From: Lichenicola sp964248625
Lineage (GTDB): Bacteria > Pseudomonadota > Alphaproteobacteria > Acetobacterales > Acetobacteraceae
Length of the DNA: 33,101 bases
Direction of reading: 5' to 3'
Assembly: GCA_964248625.1 (NCBI GenBank)
Contig: CAXTZG010000037.1
Location: 1 to 33,101 of the forward strand
Shown: positions 7,178 to 16,442 of the stretch, piece by piece
Position numbering within the stretch: the first letter of the stretch is position 1
How the letters are laid out: every line of letters begins with the position of its first letter
Program-made: the position numbers and the translations under genes
Notes under the pieces: generated by a model
Told to the model about the DNA's origin: nothing
What the model saw: the letters and a program-made list of their open reading frames with translations, nothing else
Databases searched by the model: none

Positions 7178-8512
7178 CTAGAAAACCAGATGCAGGGCAA
7201 CGAGGATCTCGTTCGTGGGGAAGCGTCCGGTACCCACGGCGTTCTGGCTGGAAAAGTCGTAGTTCGCGTTCAGCCTCAGGTTCCGGTTGATCAGCAGCTT
7301 GGCGCTGCATCCCACGCTGTAGATCGTCTGATCGAGCTGGCTCTGATTAAGCGCGGTGCCCTGCAGCAGAAGCGGCGTCGACGGATAGTTCGCGTTCTGG
7401 ATCTGCCCGTAGGCGCCCAGGATGATGTTGCGCTGGTACTCGTGCTCCACCGAAATCTTCGCCGACGTGAAGGTATAGCCGACGACGCTCTCGATGGCGC
7501 TGTCTTCTATGCCGGTGCGTATGGCCAGCGAAACGTTGGTCAGGCGCGTCGGCAGCCAGCCGACCTCGACTTCCGTGATCGGCGACTGGATGTTGCTGTA
7601 GAGCGACGATCGATAGCTGCGCAGCTGGTAGCCGGCCAGCGCCCGCACCTGGAACGGGCCGGTCGAGCCCAGGTCGACGCCGGCAAGCACGGATCCGCCA
7701 TTGGCGTCGCGACCGGGCAGTCCGGCCAGGCGGTTCTGGTAGCGTATCTCGGTTCCCTGCAGCACCAGCAGCAGGCTGCGGCCCGGCGACAGTTCGTAGC
7801 GGCTGGTCATCGTCTCGTTGACGATGGCGCGGTTCCGGTAGCTCTGGCTCTGGCTGATGTCGGCATTGTTGAGCGTATCGAAGTGATATTGGGTCGCCGC
7901 GATCTCGGGAATGAAGCTGAACGGGCTGTGCGTGGTCGCGGTGTAGCTCAGGTCCAGCGAGTCGACCTCGTAGGGAATCGGCTGCGTGGTCACCACCGCG
8001 CCGAGGTCGGTCGGCGTCTGCACCAGGCTGAGATGCATGTACGAGACGCCCAGCTTGTCGCGTCCCAGCTCGTAGACGCCGCCGACACCGGCGGTCCAGT
8101 TGGTCCGGTCCTGGATGGTCCGCTGCGGGTAGCGGCTGTCATCCACGCTCAGGTTCGCGTGCAGCTCGTGCTGCGTCCAGTCGGACGCGGCCGACACGCT
8201 GCCCTGGCTTTCGATGACCGTGCTGCCATGGCCGCCCGGGAAGCTGTCGACGTTGGAGTCGTAGCCGAACGCCTCGCTGAGGTCGCCGTCGATCTGGAAG
8301 CTGCGGTAGCGGACGCCGAGCGGCGCATACTCGTCGAGCACGCGAAGCTGCGTGGGATCGGTCTCGATGCTGCCGGCGCCGCGGCCGAGAGGCGGGAAAT
8401 AGGTCTCGATGATCTGCGCCGAGGCGCAATGCGATCGGAGGGTCAGGCTGGCTGCGACGACGCCTGCGCAGATGACAACGGATCTTCTCACGGGTCTTCG
8501 CAGGACAGGCAA
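7178..8512 (-). CDS. Outer-membrane beta-barrel of exopolysaccharide locus (BBP2-type porin)
   Basis: About 444 residues. A TTG at 8512 with GAGG 7 nt upstream is the preferred start; TTG 8542 and GTG 8491 are alternatives. The N-terminus is basic followed by a hydrophobic stretch and ASA-Q, a typical Sec signal peptide. The mature protein has alternating polar/aromatic strands throughout and ends in VALHLVF, a terminal Phe that serves as a BAM assembly signal. It resembles the putative beta-barrel porin 2 (BBP2_2) family found in exopolysaccharide loci. It lies 36 bp before the short OPX gene, so the two are probably co-transcribed and form the outer-membrane exit for the polymer (inference). 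Confidence 0.82.
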   Translation of the reverse strand: MPVLRRPVRRSVVICAGVVAASLTLRSHCASAQIIETYFPPLGRGAGSIETDPTQLRVLDEYAPLGVRYRSFQIDGDLSEAFGYDSNVDSFPGGHGSTVIESQGSVSAASDWTQHELHANLSVDDSRYPQRTIQDRTNWTAGVGGVYELGRDKLGVSYMHLSLVQTPTDLGAVVTTQPIPYEVDSLDLSYTATTHSPFSFIPEIAATQYHFDTLNNADISQSQSYRNRAIVNETMTSRYELSPGRSLLLVLQGTEIRYQNRLAGLPGRDANGGSVLAGVDLGSTGPFQVRALAGYQLRSYRSSLYSNIQSPITEVEVGWLPTRLTNVSLAIRTGIEDSAIESVVGYTFTSAKISVEHEYQRNIILGAYGQIQNANYPSTPLLLQGTALNQSQLDQTIYSVGCSAKLLINRNLRLNANYDFSSQNAVGTGRFPTNEILVALHLVF

Positions 8513-8773
8513 TGCAGGACCTCGCAACTCGGCGGGCGACAACCGGTATCGGATAGTTGGCCGGGGTCGATCGCCGGGTGCAACATCTGCATCAGCCTCC
8601 GGTCGACCGCAACCATAATGCGTGCGCGCAACGCTTCCGGCATCGGTTGCACCGCATCATCGGCTGAAATGCGGCACTCCCGGCGCGTCGCGGCGGACGC
8701 GCCTGTTCCGGGTCGGCGACAGGCGCCGAACGCCGCCACGCCGTCCTCTGCCGGAAACCATGCCGGGCATCGG
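8513..8773. other. Intergenic spacer between GT2 and barrel genes
   Basis: 261 bp without a credible gene. It breaks the otherwise tightly packed - strand operon, so the barrel/OPX pair may have its own promoter, but I could not find a convincing -35/-10 pair here. Confidence 0.5.
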
Positions 8774-9784
8774 CTATGTCATCAGGTTTGGCGGCCGACT
8801 CTTGCGCATGCCTCGCAGCCCTTCCAGCTTGCCCTGCTGGGCGAGGCTGAACCGCTGCCACGACGCGCGTCCGAGCCGCGGCGTGAAGCGGATCGCCTGG
8901 ACCACGCCGGGGCAGACCCGTGTTCCCACCAGGAACGACCAGGCCACGAAGGCGACGCGTCGGGGCGGGGACAGCTCGTCCCACAAGGCCACCACCTCGT
9001 TGTAAGCGAAATCCTTGTAGCCGCGCTGATCCGTCACCGCGGCGACGGTGGCGTAATGCCGCGTCTCCTGGCGCTTGCCTGAGAAATGATCGACCAGCAC
9101 CGCCGGATCGTAGAGCAGTGTCCAGCCTGTGCGCCGGACCTCCAGCCCGAAGGCCAGATCGTCGTTGGGCTGAGCGCCGCGGCCCTTGAGCCGGGTATCG
9201 AAGCGGATGGCGCCGATCGCCGCGCGACGGAAGCTCATGTTCGCCCCCTTCACCATGTCCACCTCGCGCGGCGCGCCGTGACCGAGATGCTGGTTCGGGA
9301 CCACCCGTCCATACCAGCTGATATGTCCGACCACGTCGGACAGCTGATCGTTGAAGCTGGTGCCGTCATGCAGCCGGTCCTTGCCGCCAAGCCCGCCCAG
9401 CCTGGGATCGCGCTCGAAGTGCGACTGGATGCGCTCGCTCCAGTCCGGATGCGGCACGGTGTCGTCGTCGATAAAGGCGACGATGTCGGTGGTGCTGGCT
9501 TCCAGCGCGGCGTTGCGCGCGGCCACGATGCCGGAACGCGGCACCGGGATCATGCGCACCGGCAGCACGCCGGCAGGCCGGGCCGCCATGAAGGCGGCGG
9601 TGGCCGCATCGTCGGCATGCACCGTCACCACCACCTCGTCGGGAAGCCGGCGCAGGCGCGACAGGCCGTCGAGACAGGAGGCAAGGTCGCTCAGCCGCTT
9701 GTAGGTCACGACAACCACGCCGAGCGTCAGGGGCGCGCCGGTGGGGCCACCCGGCCCGGCGGCGGCGGCATCAGGGCCGCTCAT
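8774..9784 (-). CDS. Family 2 glycosyltransferase (GT-A)
   Basis: 336 residues. The GT2 core is clear: LGVVVVTYKR at residues 21-30, SGIVAARNAAL near 84-94, and the metal/nucleotide site FIDDD (D106-D108). VKGANMSFRR and the PNDDLAFGLEVRRTGW acceptor/catalytic-base region follow. The enzyme would transfer a sugar from a nucleotide donor to the lipid-linked repeat unit at the cytoplasmic face of the inner membrane. It has no multi-span membrane domain, although the C-terminal VAFVAWSFLVGTRV stretch could be membrane-associated. Its ATG shares one base with the stop of the flippase gene, indicating translational coupling. The sugar and linkage cannot be read from sequence. Confidence 0.9.
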   Translation of the reverse strand: MSGPDAAAAGPGGPTGAPLTLGVVVVTYKRLSDLASCLDGLSRLRRLPDEVVVTVHADDAATAAFMAARPAGVLPVRMIPVPRSGIVAARNAALEASTTDIVAFIDDDTVPHPDWSERIQSHFERDPRLGGLGGKDRLHDGTSFNDQLSDVVGHISWYGRVVPNQHLGHGAPREVDMVKGANMSFRRAAIGAIRFDTRLKGRGAQPNDDLAFGLEVRRTGWTLLYDPAVLVDHFSGKRQETRHYATVAAVTDQRGYKDFAYNEVVALWDELSPPRRVAFVAWSFLVGTRVCPGVVQAIRFTPRLGRASWQRFSLAQQGKLEGLRGMRKSRPPNLMT

Positions 9785-11136
9785 CAGGACGGCTGCCCGG
9801 TGGATTGCCGGTCTTCATGGCGCAGCAGCCGGCGCAGCGGCTCGAAGTCCCGGACCCGGATGCGAAGGCTGGGCAAGGCCAGCCCGATGCTGCGAAGCCC
9901 CATGAGCAGCAGCACGAGCTTGGTCAGCGAGCCGCCGAGCAGCGACAGGGCGGCGCCCAGGGCGCCGAGCGACGGCGCCAGCATCAGCATCAGCCCGATG
10001 ATGACGGCAAACGAGACCGCCTGCACGATGGACGGATAGCTGGGACGTCCCGCCGCCAGGAACGCTTCCAGCTGCATCTGCGCCAGGCAGGCCGCCGAGG
10101 CATCGACGATCAGCACACGAAACACCGGCGCTGCGCTGCCGAATTTGGCGCCGTAGAACACCCGCATCAGCTCCCCTCCCAGCAGCCAACCGACGATGCA
10201 GCCCGCGGCCAGCAGCCAAAACAGGATGCGGAACGTCTGGTGGATGAAGATCTCGATCTCGCGCACCGGACGATGCGACATCCCCGCCAGCGTGACCGAG
10301 GAGACCGCGGTCTGCAGGATGCCCAGCAGGCGGGCCAGCGATGCCGCCACCGTGTAGAAGCCGAACTCGGTGGGCGAAACCAGCGCCACCAGGAAGACCC
10401 GGTCGATGTTGTAGTAGCCGACCATGACGAGATCGATCGGCGAGGCCTTGAGGCTGTAGGCCAGCAGGGGCGCCGCGCTTGCCAGAACAAAGGCCGGAAG
10501 CTTCCGCCAGGCGCGGATCGCGACGAAGCCGGTCGGAACCAGCACCATGATGGTTGCCGCGACCTGGGCCGCCATCACGTTGAACGGCGTGATCCGCGAC
10601 GTCGCGAACAGGACGAGCAGCAGCAGGAGGTAGAGCAGCGGCGAGAAGTAGTTGGACAGGTTGAAGAACAGCATGTTGCCGGTGCCGAGCAGCGACTGCC
10701 GCAGCAGCACCATCCACACGTTGAACACCGACGTCAGGATCGCGAACCGCGCCAAGGCGAGACCGCTGGCGGTGTAGCCCCGCATCAGATGCGGCAGCGC
10801 CCACAGACAGCCGAGCGCCAGCGGAATGAAGAGCAGGGTGGCGCAGCCCAGGCTGACGACGCCGGTGGCCGCCGCGCGGCCGGGGCGCCGGCGGGTCTCG
10901 TAGACGATGCCGTTCTGCAGCCCGACCGTCGCCAGCGCGGCCGGAAGCAGGAACCACAGGAACGCGGCACCCAGCTCGCCGCGTCCGGTCGGGCCGAGCA
11001 GGCGGGCGGTCAGGATCCCGGTGGCGACGTTGACGAGCATGACCGCACCCTGGGTGATCAGGGTCTGCATCATGCCGGCACCGACGCCGCGTGCGCGCAG
11101 CACGATGCCGGCCAGCCGTGCCGCGGTCCTCATCAT
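9784..11136 (-). CDS. Wzx-like polysaccharide flippase (MOP/MATE-fold)
   Basis: 450 residues with about 12 hydrophobic segments. The N-terminus has the polysaccharide-synthase pattern ITQGAVMLVNVATGILTARLLGPTGRGELG, typical of MOP-superfamily flippases such as Wzx and GumJ. It would move the undecaprenyl-pyrophosphate-linked repeat unit across the inner membrane. The C-terminus is hydrophilic. The start codon overlaps the end of the polymerase gene by 4 bp (ATGA at 11136-11133), and the stop overlaps the GT2 start, so all three are translationally coupled. Confidence 0.88.
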   Translation of the reverse strand: MMRTAARLAGIVLRARGVGAGMMQTLITQGAVMLVNVATGILTARLLGPTGRGELGAAFLWFLLPAALATVGLQNGIVYETRRRPGRAAATGVVSLGCATLLFIPLALGCLWALPHLMRGYTASGLALARFAILTSVFNVWMVLLRQSLLGTGNMLFFNLSNYFSPLLYLLLLLVLFATSRITPFNVMAAQVAATIMVLVPTGFVAIRAWRKLPAFVLASAAPLLAYSLKASPIDLVMVGYYNIDRVFLVALVSPTEFGFYTVAASLARLLGILQTAVSSVTLAGMSHRPVREIEIFIHQTFRILFWLLAAGCIVGWLLGGELMRVFYGAKFGSAAPVFRVLIVDASAACLAQMQLEAFLAAGRPSYPSIVQAVSFAVIIGLMLMLAPSLGALGAALSLLGGSLTKLVLLLMGLRSIGLALPSLRIRVRDFEPLRRLLRHEDRQSTGQPS

Positions 11137-12676
11137 CGCGGCGCGCGCCGGATCGGCGCCGTCCGGCCCGCGGACGCGTCGCGGTCGCCTGGCGCGATCA
11201 TGTCCGGGTCGCCCGGCATCGCCGCGGCCGGCTCGCGCGGCGACGCGATGTCGGGGCCGGACGCTGCCAGCAGCAGCCCCAGCGCGATCCAGCCGATGAA
11301 GCTGCTTTCGGCGGTCTGGTGAGAGCCGAAGGGCAGNNNNNNNNNNNNNNNNNNNNNNNNNNNNNNNNNNNNNNNNNNNNNNNNNNNNNNNNNNNNNNCA
11401 CGAAGGCGAACAGCGCCAGCAGATAAACGATCCCGCCGACGATGCCGTAGATGATCAGTGCTTCCAGGAAGCCGCTATCGATGGAGACGGTGTCGCGCTT
11501 CTGGATCGCCGATGCGTTGGCGCCGTAGCCTTCGCCCCACGGCGTGTCCGCCATCCGGTCGACGGAGGCGGCATAGGTGTCCAGCCGGTCGTTGGCGCTG
11601 GAGTCGTTGCGCAGCTCGAACAGGGACTGCCACCGGTCGAGCAGGTAGTTCTGCAGGTCGGGCGGCACCGCCGGGCTCGACATGAACAGCAAGATGCCCA
11701 GCACCGCGGCGGCCGAAAGCATCAGCAGCTGCACCCGTCGCAGCGACGGCATCAGGACGACGGCGACCAGCAGGCCCATGCCGCAGCCGAACCAGGCCGC
11801 GCGCACCAGGGTGAGCGCCAGCAGCGGCAGCGTGGCGATGCTGACCAGGCCGCCGAGCAGGCCTTCGCCCAGCAGGAACAGCATCGCCGCCTCGGTGAAC
11901 ACGCCCGCCACGCCAGGCCCGTTCATGGTGCTGAACACGCGCACCTCATAGGCGACCGGCTTGCCGAAGCTCGCATTGTCGACGTTCATCATCCACATCC
12001 GGTCGATGTCGGACGGCGCCAGGAACTGCTCGATCCCGTAGAGGGTGATGATCGGCAGCATGAGGATCAGCGCCCAGCGCAGGCTGCGCCTGATCGCGTC
12101 GCGCTGCTCGCGATGCTCGATAACAAAGGCGCAGGCCGCGACCGGCAGCACCCAGCCCAGCGGCTCGTAGAAGGCCTGGATCAGCTTGCCGCCGGCCACC
12201 GCCAGCAGCGACGCGTAGCAGAACAGCGCCGTCATCACGATGAAGCCCAGGCGCATCGGCGCGCCGGGCCTGGCCATCAGCCGCACCAGGCTGAGCAGGC
12301 AGGGCAGCAGCGCGACGTAGGGCGCCAGCAGGATCGGGTTGGTCTGCTCGAAGCCGGCATGGAAGTCGGCGACCCGCCTGAGATAGGGACAGAACAGCAG
12401 CAGCGCGATGCAGAAGGACAGGTAGCAGGGCCGCCACCGGCGATACACGTAACCCGCGAGCAGCAGCGCATAGACCGGGAACAGCAGCCGGGCGATGCCG
12501 GCCGCCGCCGTGATCAGTCCGTATGGCAGCACCAGCACGCCGAGGCCGATCAGGATCAGGGTCGGAACAGCCTGGCCGCCGCTGCCGGCCCCCACCTGCG
12601 CCGGCTGGCCGCGCATGCCCTGCCGGGAAACCGGGAAGGCCACGCGGGGACGCGGGTCGAGCAGCTCAGACGACAT
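11133..12676 (-). CDS. Wzy/O-antigen ligase-like polysaccharide polymerase, interrupted by a scaffold gap
   Basis: About 514 residues from ATG 12676, which overlaps the previous gene by 11 bp. The protein has many transmembrane helices with a large periplasmic loop (about residues 170-230 and again before the last helices), as in O-antigen polymerases/ligases (Wzy, WaaL, GumE type). It would join repeat units in the periplasm. A run of 62 N (11337-11398) interrupts it. Reading the downstream part in the frame LPFGSHQTAESSFIGWIALG gives a continuous protein ending at TGA 11135-11133 in an ATGA overlap with the flippase gene. The true gap length must therefore be a multiple of three, unlike 62. 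The 5' frame without this correction yields a nonsense tail. Confidence 0.82.
11337..11398. other. Assembly gap (62 N) inside the polymerase gene
   Basis: 62 Ns. The protein frames on the two sides match only if the real missing length is a multiple of 3, so the estimated length is slightly wrong. The missing part should encode the remainder of a late transmembrane segment. Confidence 0.9.
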
Positions 12677-13844
12677 GGGCGGCATCAAGCGAAGCGCCCG
12701 CGATCGCCGGCCTCTTTGCGACCAGCTCGGACACGCCGCGCACGAACTCGGCTACGTCGCCGAGCGGCGCCAGCGCATGACTGGCCAGCGACATGCGCCG
12801 CCAGAGCCCGGCATCCTGCGCCAGCAGCGCCATGCAGGCGGCGAAGCCCTCGGCGTTGTCGGGCTCCAGGACGAAGCCGTTCACCCCGCTGCGCACCAGC
12901 GTATCGCGGGCACCGACATTGTCCGAGCACAGCACGGGAATACCCAGCGCCACCGCCTCGTTGACCACCAGCCCCCATTGCTCCTCGATGCTGGGCAGGA
13001 TCAGCGCCATCGCATCGGCGAGCACCGCCGCGACCGCGCGATCCCCAAGGAAGCCGCACAGCTCGACGCCGTCGACCCCGAGCTCGGCGATCAAGGCACG
13101 GATCGCGGGTTCGAGCTCGCCCGAGCCGCACAGCAGCAGCCGCTGCGGCGCGTCGGGACAGAGCGTCCGGAACCGCGCATAGGCGCGGATCGCGGTCGGG
13201 ATGTTCTTCTTGGGCACGAAGCGGGCGACGACGACGAAGTCGCGCGCCGCGTGCGGCTTGCCGCCCGGCGCCAGCTCGCGGGCCGCCTGGCTGCGCACGC
13301 GCTCGATCGAGACGGTGTCGTAGGCCGTCGTCGCCCAGCCGGCCGGCATGCCGAGGAACCGGTAGTATTCCAGATGGCGCCGCCCGGCGACGAGACCGCC
13401 GCGATACAGCCGGAACACCAGCTGCTTGGCCGCCTCCTTGAGCACCCGGCGGGGCGAGTCGTCGAACTTCCCGTCCAGCATCGCATAGGCCGGCACCCGC
13501 CGCGCGCGCAGCCGGGCGCAGATCGCCAGGATCTCCGGATGTTCCTGGTTGCACAGAAACACGCCCGCCACGTCGTACTGGCGCAGCACGCGAAAGAAGG
13601 CCGCCATCTTGCGACGCCACGGCACCTCCTCCGCCCTGGCGTCGGGGAACAGCGTGTGGCGCCGGAACGCCGAGCCGCTCTCGACCGGCTTCCAGGCATA
13701 GGTGAGGCTTGCGATCGCGACCTCGATGCCGACAACGAGGTAGCGGCCCTGCAGCGCCTCGGCGACGGCCTTCAGCCGATCGACATGGTAGGCGCCGAAC
13801 TGCTCCCACATGAAGACCAGGGCCGGCAGCTCGCGGGGCTGCAT
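12666..13844 (-). CDS. Family 4 glycosyltransferase (GT-B)
   Basis: 392 residues from ATG 13844, 1 bp after the preceding stop; the upstream in-frame codons to 13916 lie within the neighbour gene. The C-terminal half has the GT4 pattern: DFVVVARFVPKKNIPTAI (start of the donor-binding Rossmann fold), LLLCGSGELE, and the E-x7-E motif EEQWGLVVNEAVALG followed by PVLCSDNVGARD. GT4 enzymes are retaining and use nucleotide sugars. It belongs to the packed glycosyltransferase operon and overlaps the polymerase gene by 11 bp. The donor sugar is unknown. Confidence 0.9.
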   Translation of the reverse strand: MQPRELPALVFMWEQFGAYHVDRLKAVAEALQGRYLVVGIEVAIASLTYAWKPVESGSAFRRHTLFPDARAEEVPWRRKMAAFFRVLRQYDVAGVFLCNQEHPEILAICARLRARRVPAYAMLDGKFDDSPRRVLKEAAKQLVFRLYRGGLVAGRRHLEYYRFLGMPAGWATTAYDTVSIERVRSQAARELAPGGKPHAARDFVVVARFVPKKNIPTAIRAYARFRTLCPDAPQRLLLCGSGELEPAIRALIAELGVDGVELCGFLGDRAVAAVLADAMALILPSIEEQWGLVVNEAVALGIPVLCSDNVGARDTLVRSGVNGFVLEPDNAEGFAACMALLAQDAGLWRRMSLASHALAPLGDVAEFVRGVSELVAKRPAIAGASLDAAHVV

Positions 13845-13845
13845 G

Positions 13846-14976
13846 TCACGCCTCGACGAGCTGGGGGGCGTCGATGCGATGGCGATCGCGCTTCTGCGCC
13901 AGCTGCCGGTCGACAAAGGCGCGCAGCCGGTCGCGGAAGATCAGGCTGTCGAAGCCCTCCGCATGCCGGCGGATCGCGGCCGCGTCGAAGGACGTGCGCT
14001 CGAACACGTCGATCGCGGCCGAGACCGACGCCTCGGTCTGCTCGTCGAAGAACACGCCGGTCACGCCGGGCAGCACGGTGTCCAGCACGCCGCCGCGGCC
14101 GAACGCGATCACCGGCCGCCCCGAGGCCATAGCCTCAAGGGGCGTGATGCCGAAATCCTCCTCGCTGGGCAGGATCAGCGCCTTGCTGTCGCGGTAGAGC
14201 GGCCGCATCTGCGCGTCATTGACCCGGCCGACGAAGCGGATGGTCGGCCCGGCCAGCTGGCGCAGCCGCTCGAGCCCCCGCCCGTCGCCCGCCACCACCA
14301 GCGGCAGGCCCCGGCGCGTGCAGGCCTCGACCACGATGTCGGGACGCTTCCAGCCGACCAGCCGCATCAGCATCAGGTAATGCTCGCCCGGCCCCTGCCC
14401 GACCTCGAACCGGCTCACATCCACCGACGGCGGGATGATGGTGCTGCTCCTGCCGTAGCAGCGCTCGACCCGCTCCTCCACCAGGCGGCTGGTGGTGATC
14501 CACGCATCGGTGCGGGCAGCACTCATCGCGTCCCAGCGGCGCAGCCGGGGCAGCATCGGCCGCAGCAGGGCCTGGCGCAGCGGCGAGATCTGCTCGCGCG
14601 CCACATAATCGGCGTAATCCCAAAGGAAACGCGGCGGCGAATGACAATAGCACACGTTGCACGTTCCCGGGCCGACGACCACGCCATGCGCGAAACCGCT
14701 GGAGCTGGTGACCACCAGGTCGTAGCCGGTGAGATTGATGGATTCGAACGCCGTTGGATAGAACGGCAGCAGCAGCCGGTGGAAGCGGTTGGCCAGCGGC
14801 ACGCGGTTCAGCCAGGTCGCCTCGATCGGCAGGTCGCGATACGCGGCCGGCATGCGCTCGGGGTCGTGGATCGCGGTCTTGATGTCGGCCTGCGGGTAGA
14901 CGGCCCTGATCTCCTCCAGCACGCGCTCGGCGCCGCCATACTGGTTCAGGTAGTCATGGACGATCGCGACCTTCAT
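13846..14976 (-). CDS. Family 4 glycosyltransferase (GT-B)
   Basis: 376 residues. The N-terminal MKVAIVHDYLNQYGGAERV is the glycine-rich acceptor-domain loop of GT4 enzymes. The C-terminal domain has HYLMLMRLVGWKRPDIVVEA, LVVAGDG, and the E-x7-E motif EEDFGITPLEAMASGRPVI. This sequence style is close to the mannosyltransferase-type GT4 proteins of acetan and xanthan loci, but the sugar is not provable here. Its ATG overlaps the previous stop as ATGA (14976-14973), so translation is coupled. It is cytosolic or peripheral to the inner membrane. Confidence 0.9.
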   Translation of the reverse strand: MKVAIVHDYLNQYGGAERVLEEIRAVYPQADIKTAIHDPERMPAAYRDLPIEATWLNRVPLANRFHRLLLPFYPTAFESINLTGYDLVVTSSSGFAHGVVVGPGTCNVCYCHSPPRFLWDYADYVAREQISPLRQALLRPMLPRLRRWDAMSAARTDAWITTSRLVEERVERCYGRSSTIIPPSVDVSRFEVGQGPGEHYLMLMRLVGWKRPDIVVEACTRRGLPLVVAGDGRGLERLRQLAGPTIRFVGRVNDAQMRPLYRDSKALILPSEEDFGITPLEAMASGRPVIAFGRGGVLDTVLPGVTGVFFDEQTEASVSAAIDVFERTSFDAAAIRRHAEGFDSLIFRDRLRAFVDRQLAQKRDRHRIDAPQLVEA

Positions 14977-16202
14977 GCCTTCTGCTCCTCGACCACATGA
15001 TCGGCCTGCGCACGCCTAGGGGTGCATCCGGCCCGCTCCAGTGTCCAGCGGTAAAGGTCGGCGATATCCCCCGCGAACCGCTCCTGGCTGAACTGCAGGC
15101 GAGCCCGCCGGCGCGCCGCCTCGCCCATCCGGTCGCCATCCGGGCCCAGGACCTTGTCGATGGCGGCTGCCAGCAGCAGCGGATCGGCCTGCGGCACCAC
15201 CAGCCCGGTGACCTCGTGCTCGACGATCTCGCGCACTCCGCCCACGTCGACCGCAACGATCCGCCGGCCCAGCGCGCCGGCCTCAAGCAGCACCGTCGGC
15301 AGCGATTCGAAGCCGCGCGAGGCGAGCACCACCACGTCCATGGCCGACATCAGCTGCGGCACGTCGGCGCGGAAGCCGGTCAGATGCACGCGGCCGGCCA
15401 GCAGCGGCTCCTCGCTCAACGCCTTGAGTCCCGCGAGATACGTTTCATTCTCGTCATAACTGGTCTGTCCGACCAGCCAGAACCGGGCGGTCGGATGCAG
15501 CCGCGCGACATGGCGCGCCGCTTCCAGGAACAGGTCCTGGCCCTTGCGCGGCTCCAGCACGCCGAACAGGCCGACATGCGGCCCCGGAACCGATGCCACC
15601 TCGGGGGCCGGAACGATGTCGGACAGAAAGGACGGATCGACGCCGTTATAGATCAGCCGGATCCGGTCCGCCGGCACGCCCAGACCCAGCAGCATGTCGC
15701 GCGACGCGCCCGAGCAGGCGGCGTAGGCTGTGCAGGACCGGCGCAGCAGCCGCCCGAGCACGGCGTAGGAGCGCTTCACCGGCTGCGTCTCGTGGGCGTG
15801 CCAGATCAGCGGAATGCCGAGCCGGGACGCCGCCACCGAGGCGAACAGCGCGCTCACCGGATGGTGGGCATGGATGACCGATGCGGCCTCGTCGCGTGCG
15901 ACCGCGACCACATCGCGACGACCGGCACGCAGGCGCCGCCATCGTTGCAGAATCGTGACGGGCGACAGCGTCGCCTTGCTGCGATCGATGCCCACCGGCA
16001 CCACGCGATGCCCGTGCTGCGCGATGACGTCTGCGAGCGGGCTTGGCGCCGGACAGGCCAGCACGGGGCGGAAGCCATGTACCGAGGCGGCGTCCGCACA
16101 ATTGACGATCACCCGCTCGACGCCGCCGAAAAACCCGACCCGGTTCACCGTCAGAACCGTGCCAGAAGATGGGCAGCCCGTCGGCCGGAAGACGTCCGGC
16201 AT
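14973..16202 (-). CDS. Family 4 glycosyltransferase (GT-B), first gene of the - strand operon
   Basis: 409 residues from ATG 16202, with GGAGG 6 nt upstream. An ATG 5 bp earlier is out of frame, and the frame extension to 16301 lies in the AT-rich promoter region. GT4 features are TVNRVGFFGGVERV at the N-terminus, HVGLFGVLEPRKGQDLFLEA, FWLVGQTSYDE, and a donor-site RGFESLPTVLLEAGALG motif. HAHHPVSALFAS and WHAHETQPV resemble acceptor-side motifs of the family. It probably starts a six-gene coupled operon running to 8774. The candidate promoter at 16247-16275 faces it. Confidence 0.88.
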   Translation of the reverse strand: MPDVFRPTGCPSSGTVLTVNRVGFFGGVERVIVNCADAASVHGFRPVLACPAPSPLADVIAQHGHRVVPVGIDRSKATLSPVTILQRWRRLRAGRRDVVAVARDEAASVIHAHHPVSALFASVAASRLGIPLIWHAHETQPVKRSYAVLGRLLRRSCTAYAACSGASRDMLLGLGVPADRIRLIYNGVDPSFLSDIVPAPEVASVPGPHVGLFGVLEPRKGQDLFLEAARHVARLHPTARFWLVGQTSYDENETYLAGLKALSEEPLLAGRVHLTGFRADVPQLMSAMDVVVLASRGFESLPTVLLEAGALGRRIVAVDVGGVREIVEHEVTGLVVPQADPLLLAAAIDKVLGPDGDRMGEAARRRARLQFSQERFAGDIADLYRWTLERAGCTPRRAQADHVVEEQKA

Positions 16203-16246
16203 GCCATGCCTCCAGTTATCAGATGAAAATGCCTGCAAAATGTAGT

Positions 16247-16275
16247 TTGATAGCTTAGGCTCAACGCAAGGACAA
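16247..16275 (-). promoter_or_regulatory. Candidate sigma-70-type promoter of the glycosyltransferase operon
   Basis: On the - strand TTGTCC (16275-16270), a 17-bp spacer, then TATCAA (16252-16247), each 4/6 to consensus, about 45 bp before the ATG at 16202 and within an AT-rich stretch. Confidence 0.45.
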
Positions 16276-16377
16276 TGTGAAGCAATGCCCAGGCCTTCCA
16301 CAAGATATCATAAGATTTCGGGCCGTCTTGAATACGGGGCCAGATAGAATCTATTTACAGAGCAAGCAACTCTTTTT

Positions 16378-16406
16378 TTGAACAATGCTTGGCTTTGCGC
16401 TATACC
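16378..16406 (+). promoter_or_regulatory. Candidate sigma-70-type promoter of the Wzc-like gene
   Basis: TTGAAC (16378-16383), a 17-bp spacer, TATACC (16401-16406), right after a run of T, 36 bp before ATG 16443. It points away from the - strand candidate, giving a divergent promoter region of about 240 bp. Confidence 0.5.
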
Positions 16407-16442
16407 AGTCCGTCCACAGGTTCTTGTAGAGAAGTATGCGCC

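Noticed and set aside
6566..9082. 838-codon + strand open frame, and a 505-codon one at 9805-11322
   Set aside because: Antisense shadows of the OPX, barrel, GT2 and flippase genes; no recognisable domain.
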